38,736 bases of DNA, taken from JACKAL01 sp964400355 (GTDB taxonomy: Bacteria; Bdellovibrionota; Bdellovibrionia; Bdellovibrionales; JAGQZY01). The stretch lies in the NCBI GenBank assembly GCA_964400355.1, contig CAYNTO010000027.1, positions 1-38,736 on the forward strand. Direction: 5' to 3'. Shown in pieces: positions 1 through 7,192 of the stretch (positions are counted from its first letter, which is position 1; each line of letters starts with the position of its first letter). Position numbers and translations under genes: made by a program. The notes under the pieces were generated by a model. That model did no database searches. It saw only the letters and a program-made list of their open reading frames with translations, and was not told the origin of the DNA.

Positions 1-532
1 CAATAAAATCTGGTCGAAGCTCGTTGATGCGCGCCACTTGCTTTGCAAGCCATTGTTGATTGAGAAATGGCATACCGATGTGCACATCGGAAATTTGCAC
101 AAGCGTTAAACCGTTTATCGCTGCGGGCCCATGCAACTCGTGAGTGATAATTCGCGGTGGACGGAGAGCGTGAATCGCCGACCACACGCAAGCGAGCAGT
201 GCTGCAAGCAATGGCCAGTAGGAATACCCGTGCTCGATAAACACAGAGAGCAAAAGCTCAATCAAAACAAACGAGAAAGTGATAAAAAAATAGCCCGTCC
301 AGAAATAAGCAAAATAAGTGACCGGCTTTAACCGCTTGCGCCAAGAACCATGACTCGCCAGGAGACCCATGGGAAGGCAAACCCACCCCACCACTAAAAT
401 CCCCAAAAGCGCAATTTGCAGTGACCGCGACAGATCCGGCGCTGTGACCATAAAAATCAAATAGTGAACGGCGCCGAGAACAGAAAGAACAACAGCGAGA
501 AAGCGAAGAATTTGGCGAGTGCGTTTCGACAT
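1..532 (-). CDS. Metallophosphoesterase, membrane-anchored (partial, C-terminus off the left edge)
   Basis: An open frame runs from an ATG at 532 off the left edge, giving 177 visible residues. An in-frame TAA four codons upstream fixes the start at or after this ATG; GGCGGA directly precedes it. The N-terminal ~120 residues form about four hydrophobic segments. Then comes ISDVHIG (residues 147-153), the first metal-binding block (D-x-H) of calcineurin-like phosphoesterases. A membrane N-terminus followed by this block is typical of YkuE/YaeI-type enzymes, which cleave phosphodiesters at the cytoplasmic membrane. The remaining metal blocks (GD, GNHE, GHxH) lie outside the window, so activity cannot be judged. 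The family call is fairly sure; the substrate is unknown. Confidence 0.8.
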   Translation of the reverse strand, partial: MSKRTRQILRFLAVVLSVLGAVHYLIFMVTAPDLSRSLQIALLGILVVGWVCLPMGLLASHGSWRKRLKPVTYFAYFWTGYFFITFSFVLIELLLSVFIEHGYSYWPLLAALLACVWSAIHALRPPRIITHELHGPAAINGLTLVQISDVHIGMPFLNQQWLAKQVARINELRPDFI

Positions 533-640
533 TCCGCCAGTTTAACAAAATTGCGCGCGCAAACCTACTAAAAGATGATTCTGTTGCCCGCGCATTGCTC
601 AGCTTCCGCATAAGTTTTCTAGCCAATTTTAAAATACTGA

Positions 641-646
641 TATAAT
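641..646 (+). promoter_or_regulatory. Extended -10 promoter of the NTF2-like gene
   Basis: A perfect TATAAT is preceded by TGA (TG-N extended -10). No good -35 lies 16-18 bases upstream, as is usual for extended -10 promoters. The predicted start near 653 leaves a leader of about 30 bases before the ATG at 684. Confidence 0.5.
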
Positions 647-683
647 TTGTCCGTTCATTGCTCACAAAACACGAGGAGAACTC

Positions 684-1070
684 ATGACCCACCCCAACGC
701 GACCGTTTTAGAAAAGATGTACGCCGACTATTCCAAAGGCGATGTTCAATCCATGTTGTCCGCATGCGATGACGCCATCACGTTTCAAGTGGCGGGAAAA
801 AGCAAACTCGCTGGCAAGTTTACCAAGAGTGACTTCGAATCTAAGTTTATTACACCCATGAAAGAACTCACAGGCAACACTCTAAAACTCGAAGTCCACG
901 ACATCCTGGCCTCTGATCGCCACGCAGTGGTCCTAGCCAGTGAACTCTTGCGTAACGGTGAAAAGAAGCAATTGCGCACCGTGCACGTGTGGCGCTTCGA
1001 AAACGGCAAACCTGTCGCGTGGTACGAATACCCACGTGACATGTACGCCTTCGACGAAGTTTTCAGCTAA
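684..1070 (+). CDS. SnoaL/NTF2-like protein (ketosteroid-isomerase fold)
   Basis: 128 residues with no signal peptide. The ATG is preceded by GAGGAG at good spacing. The pattern is that of the SnoaL/NTF2-like cone fold: an N-terminal helix (LEKMYADYSKGD), then short strands such as AITFQVAG, a LAGKFTKSDF segment, and a final sheet with RTVHVWRFENGKPVAWYEY. Proteins of this size and fold are cytoplasmic small-ligand binders or isomerases; members with unknown substrate are very common. It is monocistronic, convergent with the next gene. No catalytic Asp/His set can be assigned confidently. Confidence 0.7.
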   Translation: MTHPNATVLEKMYADYSKGDVQSMLSACDDAITFQVAGKSKLAGKFTKSDFESKFITPMKELTGNTLKLEVHDILASDRHAVVLASELLRNGEKKQLRTVHVWRFENGKPVAWYEYPRDMYAFDEVFS

Positions 1071-1076
1071 AGAATA

Positions 1077-1841
1077 CTAATTGGGATAGTAGCGGCAGTG
1101 AATAAACATCTCGACTTTTAAATTGTCGGCTGTTGTAAAACGGCCGTTGGGATCTTGCAATATCCAAATCTGATCGAGAACTTTACAGGGCTTGCAGGTC
1201 GCACAGGTTTTGATCGACGCCGGATCCAACTGTTGGTAGTCGGTCACGTTTTCTTTTTTTAAAGCCGCAATCAATTGCTCGGAATAAATGGTCCCCGCCG
1301 TGTTGTACTGCTTAGGAATTTCTGTCACCGGGAAAAAATCTATGGCCGGAAACACCTGATCCACATGCGCGCCGAACCACCCCATGAACGAGCGCGGCGT
1401 GCGTTCGAGCATAGACAGCCCCTGCACCGATTCGTCGTACCACTGCTGAGTGTATTCCTCGGAGTGATACAACATCGCATCTATATCTGCAAAGTACTGC
1501 TGAGGCGATTCATAAGTCGGAGTCGAAGATTTGCGCAGTGGATGCCCATGAAAAAAATCAGTGCGGCTCAGCTCATGGTAGTATCCATTTTTGCGAGCCG
1601 CTCCCACATGCTTTAAAATTTTATCGCCGACAGTCGATGGAATATAGATGAGATCGAGAGGATAGTGATTGGGCGTAAAACACGGAGTGGAAAGCAAGGA
1701 TTGCACGGTTCCGGTCGTGACAGTACAATAATGCGCATCAATCTCGGCCACCGTGCGCAACTCTACAATGCGCAGGTCTTCAGCCATCACCGAAGTAGAA
1801 AACAGTAACCCTACTAGAATTGTCCCGAATCCCAAATACAT
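1077..1841 (-). CDS. Exported protein of unknown function
   Basis: 254 residues. The N-terminus is a signal peptide (hydrophobic core LGFGTILVGLLFSTSV, cleavage likely after VMA), so the protein is periplasmic or secreted. AGGGG lies 6 bases before the ATG. The C-terminal third carries a Cys cluster, CATCKPCK, with a further Cys in the last ten residues. This resembles a redox or metal-binding CxxC arrangement but lies outside a recognisable thioredoxin fold. The middle part is rich in Tyr, His and Phe. I do not recognise a family. It is single-gene and convergent with the NTF2-like gene 6 bases away. Confidence 0.65.
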   Translation of the reverse strand: MYLGFGTILVGLLFSTSVMAEDLRIVELRTVAEIDAHYCTVTTGTVQSLLSTPCFTPNHYPLDLIYIPSTVGDKILKHVGAARKNGYYHELSRTDFFHGHPLRKSSTPTYESPQQYFADIDAMLYHSEEYTQQWYDESVQGLSMLERTPRSFMGWFGAHVDQVFPAIDFFPVTEIPKQYNTAGTIYSEQLIAALKKENVTDYQQLDPASIKTCATCKPCKVLDQIWILQDPNGRFTTADNLKVEMFIHCRYYPN

Positions 1842-1923
1842 GAATACCCCTCATGCCATGAACACCCAAACAAAAAACAACTCAACGAGCACCCACTGCC
1901 CGCTCCCTAAATTCAATTATAAC

Positions 1924-2352
1924 TTAATTCGAAGTCTCTTTATTGAGGCGAATACCATCTTTACCAAGAGTTATAAGCCCTCTTTTAAATAGATCCCCAA
2001 CTGCAAACTTGTACTTCTTTTTGCTAAGACCCACGGCACGATACACGTCTTCCGTATTGGTTTTGCTCGTGAGCGGCAAAAAGCCGTCATTCTGCTCGAG
2101 CACCTCAAGTATGCGCTCACCCACCACATCCGCACCGGCTTTGCCCAGCGGTTGCAGCACCAGATCGATCTGCCCGTTGGGTCGAATGAGCTTCACATAC
2201 CCAGGGACTTCGTCTCCCGGCTCTAAAAACTCAAAGATTTCATTGTGATAGAGGAGCCCCTCTTCTTCCTGGTTGATGACGGCAACAAAGCCAAGAGGCG
2301 TTTCACGATCAATAACAAGTTCTACTTTTTGGCCTACTAAGAGTCTCGACAT
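1924..2352 (-). CDS. Short CvfB-like S1 RNA-binding / winged-helix protein
   Basis: 142 residues. Residues ~1-70 form an S1-type OB barrel (VGQKVELVIDRETPLGFVAV, then LLYHNEIF and PGYVKLIRPNGQIDLVLQP). Residues ~80-138 form a winged helix (ILEVLEQNDGFLPL, then YRAVGLSKKKYKFAVGDLF and GLITLGKDGIRL). This matches the last S1 domain plus wHTH of CvfB/YitL, which normally has about 280 residues with three S1 domains, so only the C-terminal half is present. A proper ATG start with no decayed upstream coding suggests a naturally short form and not a truncation, although the SD is weak. It probably binds RNA; the target is unknown. Confidence 0.75.
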   Translation of the reverse strand: MSRLLVGQKVELVIDRETPLGFVAVINQEEEGLLYHNEIFEFLEPGDEVPGYVKLIRPNGQIDLVLQPLGKAGADVVGERILEVLEQNDGFLPLTSKTNTEDVYRAVGLSKKKYKFAVGDLFKRGLITLGKDGIRLNKETSN

Positions 2353-2423
2353 GCCCTGTGGTACCCCAACTGGCCCGCAATGGCTACTTTTTCATGCATA
2401 TTTGTAATTATGTCGGTGGACCA

Positions 2424-2450
2424 GATGAGCGGGACTCAATCTTGCTCATC
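2424..2450 (+). promoter_or_regulatory. Leader hairpin upstream of the 123-residue gene
   Basis: A perfect 7-bp inverted repeat, GATGAGC (2424-2430) and GCTCATC (2444-2450), with a 13-base loop, ends 23 bases before the ATG at 2474. No T tract follows, so it is not a clear terminator. It could be part of the 5' leader or an operator. Confidence 0.3.
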
Positions 2451-2473
2451 TCCCTTTTAAACCAGGGAGGCCT

Positions 2474-2845
2474 ATGAAGAGAACGTTCACAACCGAAAAT
2501 TTCCGAAAAGATAAACTATTTGCCGCATGGATCGGATATCTCACTGAGCTACACACGCAAGCTATAACCGACGAGTTTGATGAATTGATCGACGGGGTTG
2601 CCGATATATTAAAAATTTCAAAAGACTTTATGGAATTAAAAATAGAAGAGGCTGGCCGGAGCTTCACCATTCCTATTACGGCCGAGATTCAAGCTCACAG
2701 TCTAACGACAGACAAAATTTTTATCATTGTCGGCCGTAAAAACGAAAACTGGTTTGCCGTCGACGTGATCTCCATTGGTAGCATCGTCGACGCCGGCGGA
2801 GGCCAGGTTCACCTCACCATAAATCCCTTGCACCACAAACGTTAG
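2474..2845 (+). CDS. Small cytoplasmic protein of unknown function
   Basis: 123 residues, no signal peptide or membrane segment. The start is well supported: AGGGAGG lies 4-10 bases before the ATG. The N-terminal half is predicted helical (FAAWIGYLTELHTQAITDEF, then DELIDGVADILK); the C-terminal half alternates hydrophobic residues as in beta strands (KIFIIVGRK, WFAVDVISIG, QVHLTINPL). The ordered helix-then-sheet layout suggests a real folded protein. I recognise no family. It is single-gene, with a hairpin in its leader. Confidence 0.55.
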   Translation: MKRTFTTENFRKDKLFAAWIGYLTELHTQAITDEFDELIDGVADILKISKDFMELKIEEAGRSFTIPITAEIQAHSLTTDKIFIIVGRKNENWFAVDVISIGSIVDAGGGQVHLTINPLHHKR

Positions 2846-2926
2846 CACTCGCTTAGCCTATTTGAATTTCTATCGCTCGATCACAAACGTTTTAAATTTG
2901 GTAAGAATTGGGAACAATGGATAATT

Positions 2927-3436
2927 ATGACCCCTAAACTTCGTTTAATTTATATTTTGGTCTCTATAGCTGTGACCTCCTTGGTAGTTCGGTACTGCAC
3001 GCTAGCAGAAGTGGGAATCGACGATCACGGATATTACCAGTATAATACTCCGATGGAAACGGCGCCTCAGCCGGAATCAGAAAAATTACGCGAGGACGTC
3101 TCGGCGTGGATTGATCAGAACTTTGGAAACGGCGATCCTAAAAAACTGATAGCACTCAAAAAGCTGGCTCTGGCTCACCAGTACTTATTGGCTCACCCAG
3201 AGGATACCAGCACGAGAGAAGTCTGGCGGCGCATCAGTTCAGCCACAACTTGTTACTCAATGGTATTCGACTACGAGGAAATAGACGACGTGGAGGTCGC
3301 AAATGCTCTCGCCGCGCGGATATTCAACACGGTAGAAAGATCTCACATCAGAATCGAATGGAACAATCGCCTAGCCGGGCAAGTTATAAAACCAATTCGC
3401 CACGAAAAATGGGAGGGCCATTGCGACGATCCCTGA
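2927..3436 (+). CDS. Membrane-anchored or exported protein of unknown function
   Basis: 169 residues. Residues ~6-23 are a hydrophobic segment after a short basic N-terminus, fitting an uncleaved anchor or signal peptide with the rest outside the cytoplasm. The soluble part is acidic and helical, with few Cys. The Shine-Dalgarno is poor (GGGA about 17 bases upstream), so the start is only moderately sure. Its 3' end overlaps the start of a tiny signal-peptide-like ORF in another frame. No family recognised. Confidence 0.5.
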   Translation: MTPKLRLIYILVSIAVTSLVVRYCTLAEVGIDDHGYYQYNTPMETAPQPESEKLREDVSAWIDQNFGNGDPKKLIALKKLALAHQYLLAHPEDTSTREVWRRISSATTCYSMVFDYEEIDDVEVANALAARIFNTVERSHIRIEWNNRLAGQVIKPIRHEKWEGHCDDP

Positions 3437-3643
3437 TTTTTGTATTTTTAGTTCTCCCCTGTAATTCGGCGGTCGCGAACATATGTCCTAATATTACTTC
3501 CCCTTTTTTTCCCCTAAGGAATGGGAAACACTGATGAACAAGCACAAAGGTCATTATCAGATTTAGAAAAATCATTACCTAATACTCCTCAGTTGGTTAA
3601 AACCAACTGGCCAAAGCTAATGCCTGTAATTGATTATATGTAA
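3409..3643 (+). pseudogene. Possible small or decayed exported-peptide ORF
   Basis: From ATG 3409 a 41-residue frame to 3534 begins with a convincing signal peptide (basic RR, core SLIFVFLVLPCN, cleavage near SAVA) and then stops soon after a TTTTTTT/CCCC run at 3504-3514. A second open frame, 3521-3643, is in another phase and codes for 40 hydrophilic residues ending in LMPVIDYM. Together they could be the two halves of one small exported protein broken by an indel in the homopolymer, or a chance arrangement. No SD with good spacing is visible for either part. Confidence 0.25.
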
Positions 3644-3835
3644 ATCAATTGCCGTTCGGTAGATTCGATAAGCCCAATTATTGTAGTTGAGCCTCTTTTC
3701 AAAATTCAGTAATAATAACTAGATTTCTAAAATTTCCAGAAGCCTCGCATTCGGAAATCAATTTGTGCCTAGTGTATTCATGCTTATTTTCCGCAAGATT
3801 ATATTTTGAGACTATACAAACGTAGATGTTCAACG
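3644..3835. other. AT-rich spacer without recognised genes
   Basis: Together with the weak ORFs before it, the stretch 3437-3835 holds no solid gene. The last 190 bases are AT-rich with stops in all frames and no convincing terminator hairpin after the minus-strand unit ending at 3836. No copy of the tRNA-Glu 3' end, which would mark an integration site, was seen here. Confidence 0.4.
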
Positions 3836-4291
3836 CTACTCGCGCAACAAAGGCGCAGGAAAAGCTGAAACTACTTCACTGTACCAGAGACTTCGTTCCG
3901 CTTCATCCCCAACAAAATTCAACTCTGTCGTAAAACTTTGAAAATTATGATACAATGTAATATTTCCGACTTTATGTTCAATTGGATTTTGACCTTCAAC
4001 CGCAACAGTCGTTGTTGAGAAATGGGCGCGGAAGTTTGCTACCGTACCTTTCCTAACAACATCAAAAGAAAGCTCACCTCTATTGAAGACGACCTCGCAA
4101 ACGTAAGATTTACTAACATAAACTATGGAATTTATTGTGCGATTGGCTGAACCCATTTGCACATTAGGTAGTAAAAAGTCAGGAGGTTCCATGACATAAT
4201 CACTCACCTTCTCTAATTCCGCTAAGAAGCTGTCTATCCCAATAATATTGGTGTAATTCCATTTCTGTTTCATCAAGTCTTTAGTTGTCAT
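3836..4291 (-). CDS. Partner protein of the RelA/SpoT-like gene, candidate antitoxin
   Basis: 151 residues, no signal peptide. Its ATG overlaps the stop of the upstream gene in an ATGA, with GGCGGA just before it, so the two are translationally coupled. The N-terminus is helical (SFLAELEKVSDYV). The rest alternates strands (NSIVYVSKSYVCEVVFNRG, then ELSFDVVRKG, GNITLYHNF) and ends in a helical WYSEVVSAFPAPL segment. I do not recognise the family. Its position as the tightly coupled second gene after a single-domain RelA/SpoT protein is the usual layout of ToxSAS toxin-antitoxin pairs, so an antitoxin role is proposed; that is inference from context only. The reading frame sits in an AT-rich patch unlike its neighbours. 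Confidence 0.6.
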   Translation of the reverse strand: MTTKDLMKQKWNYTNIIGIDSFLAELEKVSDYVMEPPDFLLPNVQMGSANRTINSIVYVSKSYVCEVVFNRGELSFDVVRKGTVANFRAHFSTTTVAVEGQNPIEHKVGNITLYHNFQSFTTELNFVGDEAERSLWYSEVVSAFPAPLLRE

Positions 4292-5001
4292 GATTTTCCG
4301 CCCTGCTCTAAATCTCTAATTTGTACTAAAAGTCCATCCGCTAAGTGCATCATCTGCGCCATTTGACGCGCTAAAAACCTAGGATCTCTTGGATTCCATT
4401 GCCAGTCTTCCGGCTCTTCTTTTAAGTTTCTAAACTTTTCGTAGATGTGATGATTACTCTCCCAAATTTTCGTCGCCAAAGAAGTGGCAATTTGTATCTC
4501 ACAAGTTAAAACTACAGCTTGCTTGACCCCGGCAAAATTAAATACCACGTCTTCGTGGAAATAAATATGGTGAGCGAAATACCCACTCATCTCCCCTTTC
4601 TTTTTGCATTCCATAAAAACTTTTTGATTCTCAGCAAGTGCAATTAATTTTTCTGACAGATACGATACACCGTCTATAAAGCTACAGTCGATTCGCGTTC
4701 TCACCATGTCCTTCAGCTGTGGGATGCCGGAGGTGAACCATTTATCTGGATCAAGCTCAAAAAGCTTTTCTTTTATCCTTGTTAGATCTTTACTTATAAA
4801 TTCAGGGGGAAATTTATTAGCAAATAAATCGCAACCATACTTTTTCTTATATTCAACATTCCACGCTGGGGCCTGCGCACTAAGCTCCGACCAAAATGAA
4901 CACGCATTAGTTTTACGTGCCCATTCGTTTATATGACTCTGTAATGTATCCCAATAACCCGGAACTGAAAGTAATGGGTTAAATTTGATTGCCTCGGTCA
5001 A
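4288..5001 (-). CDS. RelA/SpoT-fold nucleotide pyrophosphokinase, ToxSAS-like toxin candidate
   Basis: At least 237 residues. It carries the synthetase blocks of RelA/SpoT enzymes in order: KDMVRTRIDCSFIDG (compare QDIAGLRIMCQFVDD of RelQ), GEMSGYFAHHIYF (G-loop GYRSxH region, stacking Tyr kept), and CEIQIATSLATKIWESNHHIYEKF (EIQIRT...W...EH...YK block, metal Glu kept). The usual Arg of EIQIRT is Ala and the Arg of GYRS is Phe, so it is divergent. There is no hydrolase, TGS or ACT domain. Such proteins make (p)ppGpp/(pp)pApp or pyrophosphorylate tRNA 3' ends. The start given is TTG 5001 without an SD; the frame is open to 5062 and an ATT at 5040 follows AGAAGGG, so the protein may be about 13 residues longer. 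It overlaps the next gene by 4 bases and lies 3' of tRNA-Glu. Confidence 0.75.
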   Translation of the reverse strand: MTEAIKFNPLLSVPGYWDTLQSHINEWARKTNACSFWSELSAQAPAWNVEYKKKYGCDLFANKFPPEFISKDLTRIKEKLFELDPDKWFTSGIPQLKDMVRTRIDCSFIDGVSYLSEKLIALAENQKVFMECKKKGEMSGYFAHHIYFHEDVVFNFAGVKQAVVLTCEIQIATSLATKIWESNHHIYEKFRNLKEEPEDWQWNPRDPRFLARQMAQMMHLADGLLVQIRDLEQGGKS

Positions 5002-5072
5002 AAGGTCATTTGCTTTACGATCGATTTTTTGGCGAGAAATAAGGAACCCTTCTCGTTTCGGTTAAACAAAGA

Positions 5073-5148
5073 TGGCGTCCCCTACGAGATTCGAACTCGT
5101 GTCTACTCCGTGAAAGGGAGTTGTCCTAGGCCTCTAGACGAAGGGGAC
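5073..5148 (-). tRNA. tRNA-Glu (anticodon TTC)
   Basis: On the minus strand a complete cloverleaf can be read: acceptor GTCCCCT pairs with AGGGGAC, the T arm contains GTTCGAATC, and the anticodon loop CTTTCAC gives TTC. The discriminator is G and the CCA end is encoded. Length is 76 bases. It lies downstream of tRNA-Lys, but a terminator-like hairpin with eight Ts ends immediately before its first base. The 3' side faces the RelA/SpoT-like two-gene unit. Confidence 0.97.
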
Positions 5149-5173
5149 AAAAAAAAGCCAACGATGCGTTGGC
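5149..5173 (-). terminator. Terminator-like hairpin between tRNA-Lys and tRNA-Glu
   Basis: On the minus strand a perfect 7-bp stem, GCCAACG with CGTTGGC and a 3-base loop (5157-5173), is followed directly by eight Ts (5149-5156) abutting the 5' end of tRNA-Glu. This has the form of a Rho-independent terminator. It would end tRNA-Lys transcripts or act as an attenuator before tRNA-Glu. Confidence 0.7.
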
Positions 5174-5196
5174 GTTTCTTGTCTACATTGAAAAAG

Positions 5197-5271
5197 TGGT
5201 GACCCGTCATGGATTTGAACCATGGACCCTCTCCTTAAAAGGGAGATGCTCTACCGCTGAGCTAACGGGTC
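5197..5271 (-). tRNA. tRNA-Lys (anticodon TTT)
   Basis: Minus-strand cloverleaf: acceptor GACCCGT pairs with ACGGGTC, the D arm is AGCTCAGCGGTAGAGC, the anticodon loop CTTTTAA gives TTT, and the T arm contains GGTTCAAATCC. The discriminator is A with encoded CCA. Length is 75 bases. A consensus TTGACA lies upstream at 5314-5319 on the minus strand, but no good -10 is seen at normal spacing, so the promoter is only suspected. Confidence 0.97.
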
Positions 5272-5496
5272 AAATTCAACGCAGGCTGAGGTTTTCGTAT
5301 TTTATCGCTTTATTGTCAACCCATTGCTCGAGATTTTTTATGGAATAATTCACCGCCTAAACGGCTGATTCCACACACATTTGCGGGTGATTAAGAGTAT
5401 AGCAATTCTACCTCTTTGCCCTCTTCCCTATTTTGGTCGAGACTCGAGCTAACTCACCTAAATTCCTCAACATTAAATGCCGATAAGGGATTCTAC

Positions 5497-7158
5497 ATGC
5501 GCGCGTTTATCGTTTTCTCATTCTTCCTTTTTTACACACTGCTGGCCGGCGCAGAGCTCACAATCACACCTGGCGATAGCTCGCCCTCCACATCCAAACG
5601 CGGTCACGGAAATTGTTCGGGAGAAGAATCTGCAAAAAACATCGAGATCCTCCAATACTGCAACGACAACTGGGATCGCTGGGGCGTTACCGAAAAACCT
5701 CCGAAAGAAGAACTCATAAGCCCCACCTCGTGCCCGTCCACATCCTCGAGCGCCCTCAATGGTTGCGCCGATGCATTGATGGCATTTCCCGTTTTGCTCG
5801 GTGAGATGACGATCGTGGGCCTCGTAAAACTCGCTCCTGAAGACAAGCAGTCCCTCGCCTACATTGCGCAGAACGGATCGCTACAAGACATGCAGGCGCA
5901 CTACAGCGCAGAGTTTTTGCGCACCAAAGCCAATTGCGGCTTAGGCAGCGCCGAAGAAGATCAGCGCCATATGAACAAAAACTGCACGCAGAACTTGGCT
6001 GACAACTCTGCAGACAGAAAAGAGGCGTGCAATAAGGCTCTGGACACCGTTCGCGCTGCCGTCACCTGCCGTAGGTCTCCCGAGACACGCGCTTTGTACA
6101 AGCAGCACAAGGACGAAATCGTCGCCGACGCGCAAAAACTCTATAACCAAAAACTGGATCGGGAAAACACCAAAAAAGAGAAAAAGGCGTCGCTTGAGAA
6201 CTTAAAAAACAAGTGCGGTCCAATCATGAACCCGTACAGTGAATCCTACACCAAAATGTTTCTAAATCCGCTGCGCTATATTGGTCAGGCCACCGCAAAT
6301 TTTGTAAAGCCCGATCCCAGCGCTGTCGCAAAGTACAATAAATGCATCGCTGACAACTCCAAAGATGATCCAGAGTTTCAGGACAAACTCAAAAAAAGTG
6401 GCGGAAGCCTCGTCGACTCCATGACAGGCAATATTGAATCGCTCAAATGTTATCGTAAAGATTTACAGATCAAATTTAAGTGTGAGATCGCTGCCGCAGT
6501 GATCAGTGGCGGCGCTGGTGGCGCTGTGCTTGCGGCCAAAAAACTTGGACGCAAAGCCGTGGATGCCCAACTGAAGCGGAGCGCGCGCAAAGGTACGGCC
6601 GAGGTGGCTTCTGCCGCTGTGGACACTCCCAAAAAGTTTCCGCTTGCACCTGCCGGCACTCCGCGAACCGATGCCCTCGCCGAATACACAGCGCGGACAG
6701 GCCGCGAAGTCGAAACGCGCGTGGTTCCTGGCGCTGGCGAAGTGATCGTAGATAAAGAAACTGGCCAAGCCATCTTTCGTTTTAAGTACAAGTGGGACGG
6801 TCGCGATGGCACTCCAAAATTTAAAGATATCACCGCCGAAGTCGTGCAAAATGAATCGCGCGACGGATTCAAGCAGGAGTACAAAGGCCATGGCTTTTAC
6901 TCTTATTTCTTTAACAAGATGGTGCGCAACAATCCCGAGGTGAAACGCATCGAATCGGATCTTTGGTACGACAATGCCGAGATGTTTCGGAGAAATATGG
7001 ACGCGGGCTATTCGCCGGTCGAGGCCTTCAAAGGCACAGCGGCTTACCGCGTGTATCTGCAAAATGGATTTACTGAAATTCAGGAAGACACAATTCGCAT
7101 CCGGCGCGACGCCACCGGAAAAATCACCGGAGTCACCGCAACGGTTTTAAAACCTTAG
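5497..7158 (+). CDS. Exported protein with a GNAT-like C-terminal domain
   Basis: 553 residues from ATG 5497, chosen because AAGGGA lies at good spacing and the product then opens with a signal peptide (core AFIVFSFFLFYTLLA, cleavage near AGA); longer frames upstream lack both. Residues ~30-350 are hydrophilic and rich in Cys, Lys and Asn, so disulfides are likely. Around 355-370 a Gly/Ala-rich patch (VISGGAGGAVLAAKKLG) resembles a membrane-active or hinge segment. The last ~150 residues have a GNAT-like layout: AIFRFKYKWDG strand, a GHGFYSYFFNKMV helix, RIESDLWYDNAEMF, and YLQNGFTEI, echoing the acetyl-CoA-binding and GF motifs of N-acetyltransferases. Export of a CoA-dependent fold would only make sense if delivered to another cytoplasm; this is speculation. 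Single gene. Confidence 0.6.
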   Translation: MRAFIVFSFFLFYTLLAGAELTITPGDSSPSTSKRGHGNCSGEESAKNIEILQYCNDNWDRWGVTEKPPKEELISPTSCPSTSSSALNGCADALMAFPVLLGEMTIVGLVKLAPEDKQSLAYIAQNGSLQDMQAHYSAEFLRTKANCGLGSAEEDQRHMNKNCTQNLADNSADRKEACNKALDTVRAAVTCRRSPETRALYKQHKDEIVADAQKLYNQKLDRENTKKEKKASLENLKNKCGPIMNPYSESYTKMFLNPLRYIGQATANFVKPDPSAVAKYNKCIADNSKDDPEFQDKLKKSGGSLVDSMTGNIESLKCYRKDLQIKFKCEIAAAVISGGAGGAVLAAKKLGRKAVDAQLKRSARKGTAEVASAAVDTPKKFPLAPAGTPRTDALAEYTARTGREVETRVVPGAGEVIVDKETGQAIFRFKYKWDGRDGTPKFKDITAEVVQNESRDGFKQEYKGHGFYSYFFNKMVRNNPEVKRIESDLWYDNAEMFRRNMDAGYSPVEAFKGTAAYRVYLQNGFTEIQEDTIRIRRDATGKITGVTATVLKP

Positions 7159-7192
7159 TTTGTGGACTTACACTTCCGCAGCGTCGTCACAC

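Noticed and set aside
258..692. 144-codon minus-strand frame overlapping the metallophosphoesterase
   Set aside because: Out of phase with the frame that encodes the ISDVHIG block and overlapping the start of the plus-strand NTF2-like gene; a shadow.
3650..3835. Possible attachment-site copy of the tRNA-Glu 3' end
   Set aside because: Only an 8-base match (AGATTCGA) was seen; no duplicate of the acceptor/T-arm end, and no integrase gene.
5314..5319. TTGACA before tRNA-Lys as a full promoter
   Set aside because: No -10 near consensus at 16-18 bases; the best candidate, TACGAA, is only 14 bases away, so it is not listed as a feature.
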